Of a stretch of 64,000 nt of DNA, positions 22,879 to 34,300 are shown piece after piece (within the stretch, counting starts at the first letter, position 1; each line of letters opens with the position of its first letter). Position numbers and translations under genes: made by a program. Below the pieces are notes generated by a model, which was given only the letters and a program-made list of their open reading frames with translations, was not told the origin of the DNA and ran no database searches. This DNA is from Hydractinia symbiolongicarpus (lineage: Eukaryota > Cnidaria > Hydrozoa > Anthoathecata > Hydractiniidae). The DNA lies in the NCBI RefSeq assembly GCF_029227915.1, contig NC_079883.1:18106001-18170000 (forward strand). The letters are read 5' to 3'.

Positions 22879-24509
22879 TGGTAACCTGCGCAGGCACATG
22901 GAACAACGTGATTTATGTATACGGACTTTATTAGGCCGCAAAAGGCCATATTACAGCCTTTAGGGGCCTGTACACGTGTTTGACGGTGTTGTGAAGCCGT
23001 GGCGCTATGAAAAACAACTTGGGACTTCGTAGTCCTTTGAGAGTGGAAGGATAAGACCAATGATAACCTGCGCAGGCACGTGCAACCACTTGATATACGT
23101 GTAAGGTCTTTATTAGGCCGCAAGAGGCCATATTACAGTCGTTAGACGCATGTTCTCGTAGTTAACGGTGTTATAACGCCATGGCGCAACGGAAAACGAC
23201 TTGGGACGTCGTAGTCCATTGAGAGGGGAAGGATTAGACCAATGGTAACCTGCGCAGGAACGTGCAACCACGTGATATACGTGTGAGGCCTTTATTAGGG
23301 TACAAGAGGCTATATTACAGCCGTTTGGGGCCTGTGCGCGTGGCTGACGCTGTTATAAAGCTATGGCGCAATGGAAAACAACTTGGGACGTCGTAGTCCA
23401 TTAAGAGTGGAAGGATAAGACCAATGGTAACCTGCGCAGGCGCGTGGAACAACGTGATTCATGTATGCGGACTTTATTAGGCCGCAAAAGGCCATATTAC
23501 AGCCTTTAGGGGCCTGTACACGTGTTTGACGGTGTTGTAAAGCCATGGCGCAATGAAAAACTACTTGGGACGTCGTAGTTCATTGAGAGTGGAAGGAGAA
23601 GACTAATGGTAACCTGCGCAGGCACGTGCAACCACGTGATATATGTGTAAGGCCTTTATTAGGCTGCAAAAGGCCATATTACAGTCGTTAGACGCATGTA
23701 CCCGTAGTTAACGGTGTTATTACGCCATGGCGCAATGGAAAACAACTTGGGACGTCGTAGTCCATTGAGAGTGGAAGGATAAGACCAATGGTAACTTGCG
23801 CAGGCACGTGCAACCACGTGATATACGTGTAAGGCCTTTATTAGGGTACAAGAGGCTATATTGCAGCCCTTAGGGGCCTGTACCTGTAATTGACGGCGTT
23901 ATAACGCCATGACACAATGGTAAACAACTTGGAACGTCGTAGTCCATTGAGAGTGGAAGGATTAGACGAATAGTAACCTGCGCAGGCACGTGGAACAACG
24001 CGAATTGGGTGTACGGCCTTTATTAGGCTGCAAAAGGTCATATTACAGCCTTTAGAGACCTGTACACGTGGTTGACGGTGTTATAAAGCTGTGGCGCAAT
24101 TGCAAACAACTTGGGACGTCTTAGTCCATTGAGAGTGGAAAGATTAGTCCGATCGTAACTTGCGCAGGCACGTGGAACAACGTGATTTATGTGTACGGCC
24201 TCTATTAGGCAGCAAAAGGCCATACTTTAGAGGCATGTACACGTGGCTGACTGTGTTATAAAGCCATGGCGCAATGGAAAACAACTTGGGACTTCGTAGT
24301 CCTTTGAGAGTGGAAGGATAAGACCAATGATAACCTGCGCAGGCACGTGCAACCACGTGATATACGTGTAAGGCCTTTATTAGTGTACAAGAGGCTATAT
24401 TGCAGCCCTTAGGGGCTTGTACGTGTGGCTGACGCTGTTATAAAGCCATGGCGCAATGGAAAACTACTTGGGACGTCGTAGTTCATTGAGAGTGGAAGGA
24501 GAAGACCAA
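22879..24509 (+). repeat. Re-copied 17.2-19.2 kb segment with two monomers missing
   Basis: Follows 17244-19238 at an offset of 5635 up to about 23540, then 5453 up to about 24390, then 5271. Each 182-bp step in offset is the loss of one whole monomer. The first joins GTAAAGCC of a T2 to ATGGCGCAATG of a T3 near 23540. The second removes the GCAGTTAGG monomer. It carries the same private variants as the source (GTTCTCG, GTGTGAGGCC, CCATTAAGAG) and the same 175-bp T7 (24153-24327). Confidence 0.88.
24153..24327 (+). repeat. 175-bp T7 deletion monomer, copy 2
   Basis: Identical 7-bp loss to 18700-18874, at an offset of 5453. It confirms that 22805-26262 and 17170-20991 are copies of one segment. 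Confidence 0.88.
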
Positions 24510-26261
24510 TGGTAACCTGCGCAGGCACGTGCAACCACGTGATATACGTGTAAGGCCTTTATTAGGCTGCAAGAGGCCATATTACAGTCGTTAGACGCAT
24601 GTACTTGTAGTTAACGGTGTTATAACGCCATGGCGCAATGGAAAACGACTTGTGACGTCGTAGTCCATTGAGAGTGAAAGGATTAGACCAATGGTAACCT
24701 GCGCAGGCACGTGCAACCACGTGATATACGTGTAAGGCCTTTATTAGGCTACAAGAGGCCATATTACAGTCGTTAGACGCATGTACTTGTAGTTAACGGT
24801 GTTATAACGCCATGGCGCAATGGAAAACGACTTGTGACGTCGTAGTCCATTGAGAGTGGAAGGATTAGACCAATGGTAACCTGCGCAGGCACGTGGAACA
24901 ACGTGATTTATGTATACGGACTTTATTAGGCCGCAAAAGGCCATATTACAGCCTTTAGGGGCCTGTACACGTGTTTGACGGTGTTGTAAAGCCGTGGCGC
25001 TATGGAAAACAACTTGGGACTTCGTAGTCCTTTGAGAGTGGAAGGATAAGACCAATGATAACCTACGCAGGCACGTGCAACCACGTGATATACCTGAAAG
25101 GCCTTTTTTAGTGTACAAGAGGCTATATTACAGCCCTTAGGGGCTTGTACGTGTGGCTGACGCTGTTATAAAGCCATGGCGCAATGGAAAACTACTTGGG
25201 ACGTCGTAGTTCATTGAGAGTGGAAGGAGAAGACCAATGGTAACCTGCGCAGGCACGTGCAACCACGTGATATACGTGTAAGGCCTTTATTAGGCTGCAA
25301 GAGGCCATATTACAGTCGTTAGACGCATGTACTTGTAGTTAACGGTGTTATAACGCCATGGCGCAATGGAAAACGACTTGTGACGTCGTAGTCCATTGAG
25401 AGTGGAAGGATTAGACCAATGGTAACCTGCGCAGGCACGTGGAACAACGTGATTTATGTATACGGACTTTATTAGGCCGCAAAAGCCAATATTACAGCCT
25501 TTAGGGGCCTGTACACGTGTTTGACGGTGTTGTGAAGCCGTGGCGCTATGGAAAACAACTTGGGACTTCGTAGTCCTTTGAGAGTGGAAGGATAAGACCA
25601 ATGATAACCTGCGCAGGCACGTGCTACCACGTGTTATACGTGTAAAGCCTTTATTAGTGTACAAGAGGCTATATTACAGCCCTTAGGGGCTTGTACGTGT
25701 GGCTGACGCTGTTATAAAGCCATGGCGCAATGAAAAACTACTTGGGACGTCGTAGTTCATTGAGAGTGGAAGGATAAGACCAATGATAACCTGAGCAGGA
25801 ACGTGCAACCACGTGATATACGTGTAAGGCCTTTATTAGGCTGCAAAAGGCCATATTACAGTCGTTAGACGCATGTACTTGTAGTTAACGGTGTTATAAC
25901 GCCATGGCGCAATGGAAAACGACTTGTGACGTCGTAGCCCATTGAGAGTGGAAGGATAAGACCAATGGTAACCTGCGCAGGCGCGTGGAACAACGTGATT
26001 TATGTATGCGGACTTTATTAGGCCGCAAAAGGCCATATTACAGCCTTTAGGGGCCTGTACACGTGTTTGACGGTGTTATAACGCCATGGCGCAACGGAAA
26101 ACGACTTGGGACGTCGTAGTCCATTGAGAGGGGAAGGGTTAGACCAATGGTAACCTGCGCAGGAACGTGCAACCACGTGATATACGTGTAAGGCCTTTAT
26201 TAGGGTACAAGAGGCTATATTACAGCCGTTTGGGGCCTGTGCGCGTGGCTGACGCTGTTAT
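24510..26261 (+). repeat. 10-mer HOR, copy 3 (incomplete)
   Basis: Repeats 19239-20990 at an offset of 5271 with the same private variants. It breaks in the tenth monomer: copies 1 and 2 have a T5 head with a T1 tail, whereas here near 26255 the normal T5 tail (AAAGCTATGG) follows. Confidence 0.88.
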
Positions 26262-26875
26262 AAAGCTATGGCGCAATGGAAAACAACTTGGGACGTCGTA
26301 GTCCATTGAGAGTGGAAGGATAAGACCAATGGTAACCTGCGCAGGCGCGCGGAACAACGTGATTCATGTATGCGGACTTTATTAGGCCGCAAAAGGCCAT
26401 ATTACAGCCTTTAGGGGCCTGTACACGTGTTTGACGGTGTTGTAAAGCCGTGGCGCTATGGAAAACAACTTGGGACTTCGTAGTCCTTTGAGAGTGGAAG
26501 GATAAGACCAATGATAACCTGCGCAGGCACGTGCAACCACGTGATATACGTGTAAGGCCTTTATTAGGGTACAAGAGGCTATATTGCAGCCCTTAGGGGC
26601 CTGTACCTGTAATTGACGGCGTTATAACGCCATGACACAATGGTAAACAACTTGGAACGTCGTAGTCCATTGAGAGTGGAAGGATTATACGAATAGTAAC
26701 CTGCGCAGGCACGTGGAACAACGCGAATTGGGTGTACGGCCTTTATTAGGCTGCAAAAGGTCATATTACAGCCTTTAGAGACCTGTACACGTGGTTGACG
26801 GTGTTATAAAGCTGTGGCGCAATTGCAAACAACTTGGGACGTCTTAGTCCATTGAGAGTGGAAAGATTAGTCCGA

Positions 26876-26992
26876 TCGTAACTTGCGCAGGCACGTGGAA
26901 CAACGTGATTTATGTGTACGGCCTCTATTAGGCAGCAAAAGGCCATACTATACGCTGTTATAAAGCCTTTGAGAGTGGAAGGATAAGACCAA
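26876..26992 (+). repeat. 117-bp truncated T7 monomer, copy 1
   Basis: Starts TCGTAACTTGCG as T7, but after GGCCATACTATA it jumps to CGCTGTTATAAAGCC and then straight to TTTGAGAGTGGAAGG, removing 65 bp in total. The breakpoints fall at short similar strings. The next monomer has the TACCTGAAAGGCC head seen in the 10-mer. Confidence 0.9.
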
Positions 26993-27902
26993 TGATAACC
27001 TACGCAGGCACGTGCAACCACGTGATATACCTGAAAGGCCTTTTTTAGTGTACAAGAGGCTATATTGCAGCCCTTAGGGGCCTGTACCTGTAATTGACGG
27101 CGTTATAACGCCATGACACAATGGTAAACAACTTGGAACGTCGTAGTCCATTGAGAGTGGAAGGATTAGACGAATAGTAACCTGCGCAGGCACGTGGAAC
27201 AACGCGAATTGGGTGTACGGCCTTTAATAGGCAGCAAAAGGTCATATTACAGCCTTTAGAGACCTGTACACGTGGCTGACTGTGTTATAAAGCCATGGCG
27301 CAATGGAAAACAACTTGGGACTTCGTAGTCCTTTGAGAGTGGAAGGATAAGACCAATGATAACCTGCGCAGGCACGTGCAGTCACGTGATATACGTGTAA
27401 GGCCTTTATTAGTGTACAAGAGGCTATATTGCAGCCCTTAGGGGCTTGTACGTGTGGCTGACGCTGTTACAAAGCCATGGCGCAATGGAAAACTACTTGG
27501 GACGTCGTAGTTCATTGAGAGTGGAAGGAGAAGACCAATGGTAACCTGCGCAGGCACGTGCAACCACGTGATTTATGTATACGGACTTTATTAGGCCGCA
27601 AAAGGCCATATTACAGCCTTTAGGGGCCTGCACACGTGTTTGACGGTGTTGTAAAGCCGTGGCGCTATGTAAAACAACTTGGGACTTCGTAGTCCTTTGA
27701 GAGCGGAAGGATAAGACCAATGCTAACCTGCACAGGCACGTGCAACCACGTGATATACGTGTAAGGCCTTTATTAGGCTGCAAGAGGACATATTACAAGC
27801 GTTAGACGCATGTACTTGTAGTTAACGGTGTTATAACGCCATGGCGCAATGGAAAACAACTTGTGACGTCGTAGTCCATTGAGAGTGGAAGGATAAGACC
27901 AA

Positions 27903-28630
27903 TGCTAACCTGCGCATGCACGTGCAACCACGTGATATACGTGTAAGGCCTTTATTAGGCTGCAAGAGGCCATATTACAGTCGTTAGACGCATGTACTTG
28001 TAGTTAACGGTGTTATAACGCCATGGCGCAATGGAAAACGACTTGTGACGTCGTAGTTCATTGAGAGTGGAAGGATTATACCAATGGTAACCTGCGCAGG
28101 CATGTGGAACAACGTGATTTATGTGTACGGACTTTATTAAGCCGCAAAAGGCCATATTACAGCCTTTAGGAGCCTGTACACGTGGTTGACGGTCTTATAA
28201 CGCCGTGGCGCTATGGAAAACAACTTGGGACGTCGTAGTCCATTGAGAGTGGAAGGATAAGACCAATGGTAACCTGCGCAGGCACGTGGAACAACGTGAT
28301 TTATGTATACGGACTTTATTAGGGCGCAAAAGGCCATATTACAGCCTTTAGAGACCTGTACACGTGGTTAACGGTGTTATAAAGCTGTGGCGCAATTGCA
28401 AACAACTTGGGACGTCGTAGTCTATTGAGAGTACATGGACTAGTCCGATCGTAACTTGCGCAGGCACGTGGATCTACGTGATTTATGTGTACGACCTCTA
28501 TTAGGCAGCAAAAGGCCATGCTATAGACGTTAGACGCATGTACTCGTAGTTAACGGTGTTATACCGCCATGGCGCAATGGAAAAGGACTTGGGACGTCGT
28601 AGTCCATTGAGAGTGGAAGGATAAGACCAA
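27903..28630 (+). repeat. K cassette reference: four-monomer unit of the right domain
   Basis: Four monomers starting at 27903 (T1 ending GGATTATACCAA), 28085 (T2-like: GCATGTGGAAC, TTTATTAAGCCGC, GACGGTCTTATAACGCC), 28267 (T6-like: TTAGGGCGCAAAAGG, GTCTATTGAGAGTACATGG, ACTAGTCCGA) and 28449 (T7-like head GTGGATCTACGTGATTTATG, GTACGACCTC, with a T1-like tail). The T6-like member recurs at 28267, 32117, 34661, 36663, 38482, 41204, 43560, 47409, 49957, 51959, 53778, 56500, 58492, 60484 and 62121. At 38482 and 53778 it has absorbed the head of the preceding monomer. I found no GGATCTACG signature left of 28 kb. Confidence 0.88.
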
Positions 28631-30268
28631 TGGTAACCTGCGCAGGCACGTGCAACCACGTGATTTACGTGTAGGGCCTTTATTAGTGTACAAGAGGCTA
28701 TATTACAGCACTTAGGGGCTTGTACGTGTGGCTGACGCTGTTATAAAGCCATGGCGCAATGAAAAACTACTTGGGACGTCGTAGTTCATTGAGAGTGGAA
28801 GGATAAGACCAATGGTAACCTGCGCAGGCACGTGCAACCACGTGATTTACGTGTAGGGCCTTTATTAGTGTACAAGAGGCTATATTACAGCCTTTAGGGG
28901 CCTGTACACGTGTTTGACGGTGTTGTGAAGCCGTGGCGCTATGGAAAACAACTTGGGACTTCGTAGTCCATTGAGAGTGAAAGGATAAGACCAATGGTAA
29001 CCTGCGCAGGAACGTGCAACCACGTGATATACGTGTAAGGCCTTTATTAGGGTACAAGAGGTTATATTGCAGCCCTTAGGGGCCTGTACCTGTAATTGAC
29101 GGCGTTATAACGCCATGACACAATGGTAAACAACTTGGAACGTCGTAGTCCATTGAGAGTGGAAGGATTGGACGAATAGTAACCTGCGCAGGCACGTGGA
29201 ACAACGCGAATTGGGTGTACGGCCTTTAATACGCTGCAAAATGTCATATTACAGCCTTTAGAGACCTGTACACGTGGTTGACGGTGTTATAAAGCTGTGG
29301 CGCAATTGCAAACAACTTGGGACGTCTTAGTCCATTGAGAGTGGAAAGATTAGTCCGATCGTAACTTGCGCAGGCACGTGGAACAACGTGATTTATGTGT
29401 ACGGCCTCTATTAGGCAGCAAAAGGCCATACTATAACCTTTAGAGGCATGTACACGTGGCTGACTGTGTTATAAAGCCATGGCGCAATGGAAAACAACTT
29501 GGGACTTCGTAGTTCTTTGAGAGTGGAAGGATAAGACCAATGATAACCTGCGCAGGCACGTGCAACCACGTGATATACGTGTAAGGCCTTTATTAGTGTA
29601 CAAGAGGCTATATTGCAGCCCTTAGGGGCTTGTACGTGTGGCTGACGCTGTTATAAAGCCATGGCGCAATGGAAAACTACTTGGCACGTCGTAGTTCATT
29701 GAGAGTGGAAGGATTAGACCAATGGTAACCTGCGCAGGCACGTGCAACCACGTGATATACGTGTAAGGCCTTTATTAGGCTGCAAGAGGCCATATTACAG
29801 TCGTTAGATGCATGTACTTGTAGTTAACGGTGTTATAACGCCATGGCGCAATGGAAAACGACTTGTGACGTCGTAGTCCATTGAGAGTGGAAGGATAAGA
29901 CCAATGATAACCTGCGCAGGCACGTGCAACCACGTGATATACGTGTAAGGCCTTTATTAGGGTACAAGAGGCTATATTGCAGCCCTTAGGGGCCTGTACC
30001 TGTAATTGACGGCGTTATAACGCCATGACACAATGGTAAACAACTTGGAACGTCGTAGTCCATTGAGAGTGGAAGGATTAGACGAATATTAACCTGCGCA
30101 GGCACGTGGAACAACGCGAATTGGGTGTACGGCCTTTATTAGGCTGCAAAAGGTCATATTACAGCCTTTAGAGACCTGTACACGTGGTTGACGGTGTTAT
30201 AAAGCTGTGGCGCAATTGCAAACAACTTGGGACGTCTTAGTCCATTGAGAGTGGAAAGATTATACGGA

Positions 30269-30385
30269 TCGTAACTTGCGCAGGCACGTGGAACAACGTG
30301 ATTTATGTGTACGGCCTCTATTAGGCAGCAAAAGGCCATACTATACGCTGTTATAAAGCCTTTGAGAGTGGAAGGATAAGACCAA
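30269..30385 (+). repeat. 117-bp truncated T7 monomer, copy 2
   Basis: Same breakpoints and length as 26876-26992, at an offset of 3393. The preceding T6 ends GATTATACGGA instead of GATTAGTCCGA, a private change of this copy. Confidence 0.9.
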
Positions 30386-31113
30386 TGATAACCTACGCAG
30401 GCACGTGCAACCACGTGATATACCTGAAAGGCCTTTTTTAGTGTACAAGAGGCTATATTGCAGCCCTTAGGGGCCTGTACCTCTAATTGACGGCGTTATA
30501 ACGCCATGACACAATGGTAAACAACTTGGAACGTCGTAGTCCATTGAGAGTGGAAGGATTAGACGAATAGTAACCTGCGCAGGCACGTGGAACAACGCGA
30601 ATTGGGTGTACGGCCTTTAATAGGCAGCAAAAGGTCATATTACAGCCTTTAGAGACCTGTACACGTGGCTGACTGTGTTATAAAGCCATGGCGCAATGGA
30701 AAACAACTTGGGACTTCGTAGTCCTTTGAGAGTGGAAGGATAAGACCAATGATAACCTGCGCAGGCACGTGCAACCACGTGATATACGTGTAAGGCCTTT
30801 ATTAGTGTACAAGAGGCTATATTGCAGCCCTTAGGGGCTTGTACGTGTGGCTGACGCTGTTACAAAGCCATGGCGCAATGGAAAACTACTTGGGACGTCG
30901 TAGTTCATTGAGAGTGGAAGGAGAAGACCAATGGTAACCTGCGCAGGCACGTGCAACCACGTGATTTATGTATACGGACTTTATTAGGCCGCAAAAGGCC
31001 ATATTACAGCCTTTAGGGGCCTGTACACGTGTTTGACGGTGTTGTGAAGCCGTGGCGCTATGGAAAACAAATTGGGACTTCGTAGTCCTTTGAGAGCGGA
31101 AGGATAAGACCAA

Positions 31114-31388
31114 TGCTAACCTGCACAGGCACGTGCAACCACGTGATATACGTGTAAGGCCTTTATTAGGCTGCAAGAGGCCATATTACAGTCGTTAGAC
31201 GCATGTACTTGTAGTTAACGGTGTTATAACGCCATGGCGCAATGGAAAACGACTTGTGACGTCGTACAAAAGGCCATATTACAGCCTTTAGGGGCTTGTA
31301 CGTGTGGCTGACGCTGTTATAAAGCCATGGCGCAATGAAAAACTACTTGGGACGTCGTAGTTCATTGAGAGTGGAAGGATTAGACCAA
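31114..31388 (+). repeat. 275-bp fused monomer, copy 1
   Basis: A T1 monomer reads normally to GACGTCGTA, then continues with CAAAAGGCCATATTACAGCC and a T3 tail, so 89 bp of a two-monomer (364-bp) stretch are missing. It interrupts the 182-bp phase in D1. Confidence 0.9.
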
Positions 31389-34300
31389 TGGTAACCTGCG
31401 CAGGCACGTGGAACAACGTGATTTATGTATACCGACTTTATTAGGCCGCAAAAGGCCATATTACAGCCTTTAGGGGCCTGCACACGTGTTTGACGGTGTT
31501 GTAAAGCCGTGGCGCTATGTAAAACAACTTGGGACTTCGTAGTCCTTTGAGAGCGGAAGGATAAGACCAATGCTAACCTGCACAGGCACGTGCAACCACG
31601 TGATATACGTGTAAGGCCTTTATTAGGCTGCAAGAGGACATATTACAAGCGTTAGACGCATGTACTTGTAGTTAACGGTGTTATAACGCCATGGCGCAAT
31701 GGAAAACAACTTGTGACGTCGTAGTCCATTGAGAGTGGAAGGATAAGACCAATGCTAACCTGCGCATGCACGTGCAACCACGTGATATACGTGTAAGGCC
31801 TTTATTAGGCTGCAAGAGGCCATATTACAGTCGTTAGACGCATGTACTTGTAGTTAACGGTGTTATAACGCCATGGCGCAATGGAAAACGACTTGTGACG
31901 TCGTAGTTCATTGAGAGTGGAAGGATTATACCAATGGTAACCTGCGCAGGCATGTGGAACAACGTGATTTATGTGTACGGACTTTATTAAGCCGCAAAAG
32001 GCCATATTACAGCCTTTAGGAGCCTGTACACGTGGTTGACGGTCTTATAACGCCGTGGCGCTATGGAAAACAACTTGGGACGTCGTAGTCCATTGAGAGT
32101 GGAAGGATAAGACCAATGGTAACCTGCGCAGGCACGTGGAACAACGTGATTTATGTATACGGACTTTATTAGGGCGCAAAAGGCCATATTACAGCCTTTA
32201 GAGACCTGTACACGTGGTTAACGGTGTTATAAAGCTGTGGCGCAATTGCAAACAACTTGGGACGTCGTAGTCTATTGAGAGTACATGGACTAGTCCGATC
32301 GTAACTTGCGCAGGCACGTGGATCTACGTGATTTATGTGTACGACCTCTATTAGGCAGCAAAAGGCCATGCTATAGACGTTAGACGCATGTACTCGTAGT
32401 TAACGGTGTTATACCGCCATGGCGCAATGGAAAAGGACTTGGGACGTCGTAGTCCATTGAGAGTGGAAGGATAAGACCAATGGTAACCTGCGCAGGCACG
32501 TGCAACCACGTGATTTACGTGTAGGGCCTTTATTAGTGTACAAGAGGCTATATTACAGCACTTAGGGGCTTGTACGTGTGGCTGACGCTGTTATAAAGCC
32601 ATGGCGCAATGGAAAACCACTTGGGACGTCGTAGTCCATTGAGAGTGGAAGGATAAGACCAATGCTAACCTGCGCAGGCACGTGCAACCACGTGATATAC
32701 GTGTAAGGCCTTTATTAGGCTGCAAGAGGCCATTTTGCAGTCGTTAGACGCATGTACTCGTAGTTAACGGTGTTATACCGCCATGGCGCAATGGAAAACG
32801 ACTTGGGACGTCGTAGTCCTTTGAGAGTGGAAGGATAAGACCAATGATAACTTGTGCAGGCACGTGCAACCACGTGATATACGTGTAAGGCCTTTATTAG
32901 TGTACAAGAGGCTATATTACAGCCCTTAGGGGCTTGTACGTGTGGCTGACGTTGTTATAAAGCCATGGCGCAATGGAAAACTACTTGGGACGTCGTAGTT
33001 CATTGAGAGTGGAAGGATAAGACCAATGGTAACCTGCGCAGGCACGTGCAACCACGTGATATACGTGTAAGGCCTTTATTAGGCTGCAAGAGGCCATATT
33101 ACAGTCGTTAGACGCATGTACTTGTAGTTAACGGTGTTATAACGCCATGGCACAATGGAAAACGACTTGTGACGTCGTAGTCCATTGAGAGTGGAAGGAT
33201 AAGATCAATGCTAACCTGCGCAGGCACGTGCAACCACGTGATATACGTGTAAGGCCTTTATTAGGCTGCAAGAGGCCATATTGCAGTCGTTAGACGCATG
33301 TACTCGTAGTTAACGGTGTTATACCGCCATGGCGCAATGGAAAACGACTTGGGACGTCGTAGTCCATTGAGAGTGGAAGGATAAGACCAATGATAACCTG
33401 CACAGGCACGTGCAACCACGTGATATACGTGTAAGGCCTTTATTAGTGTACAAGAGGCTATATTACAGCCCTTAGGGGCTTGTACGTGTGGCTGACGGTG
33501 TTATAAAGCTGTGGCGCAATTGCAATCAACTTGGGACGTCTTAGTCCATTGAGAGTGGAAAGATTAGTCCGATCGTAACTTGCGCAGGCACGTGGAACAA
33601 CGTGATTTATGTGTACTCTATTAGGCAGCAAAAGGCCATACTAAAGCCTTTAAAGGCATGTACACGCGGCTGACTGTGTTATAAAGCCATGGTGCAATGG
33701 AAAACAACTTGGGACTTCGTAGTCCTTTGAGAGTGGAAGGATAAGACCAATGATAACCTGCGCAGGCACGTGCAACCACGTGATATACGTGTAAGGCCTT
33801 TATTAGTGTACAAGAGGCTATATTACAGCCCTTAGGGGCTTGTACGTGTGGCTGACGCTGTTATAAAGCCATGGCGCAATGGAAAACTACTTGGGACGTC
33901 GTAGTTCATTGAGAGTGGAAGGATTAGACCAATGGTAACCTGCGCAGGCACGTGGAACAACGTGATTTATGTATACGGACTTTATTAGGCCGCAAAAGGC
34001 CATATTACAGCCTTTAGGGGCCTGCACACGTGTTTGACGGTGTTGTAAAGCCGTGGCGCTATGGAAAACAACATGGGACTTCGTAGTCCTTTGAGAGCGG
34101 AAGGATAAGACCAATGCTAACCTGCACAGGCACGTGCAACCACGTGATATACGTGTAAGGCCTTTATTAGGCTGCAAGAGGCCATATTACAGTCGTTAGA
34201 CGCATGTACTTGTAGTTAACAGTGTTATAACGCCATGGCGCAATGGAAAACGACTTGTGACGTCGTAGTCCATTGAGAGTGGAAGGATAAGACCAATGCT

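Larger units (their letters stand above)
26262..29880 (+). repeat. Transition between left and right HOR domains
   Basis: The last T5 signature ends just before this block. It contains T2, T4, T6, the 117-bp monomer (26876-26992), hybrids (a T6 head with a T7 tail at about 27175-27356), then the first K cassette (27903-28630), T3 and T2 variants with GATTTACGTGTAGGG, and a T4-T6-T7 series. Segments from here reappear: 26512-27782 at 29905-31175 (offset 3393), 27560-28758 at 31410-32608 (offset 3850), and 26384-27775 at 45069-46460 (offset 18685). Confidence 0.83.
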
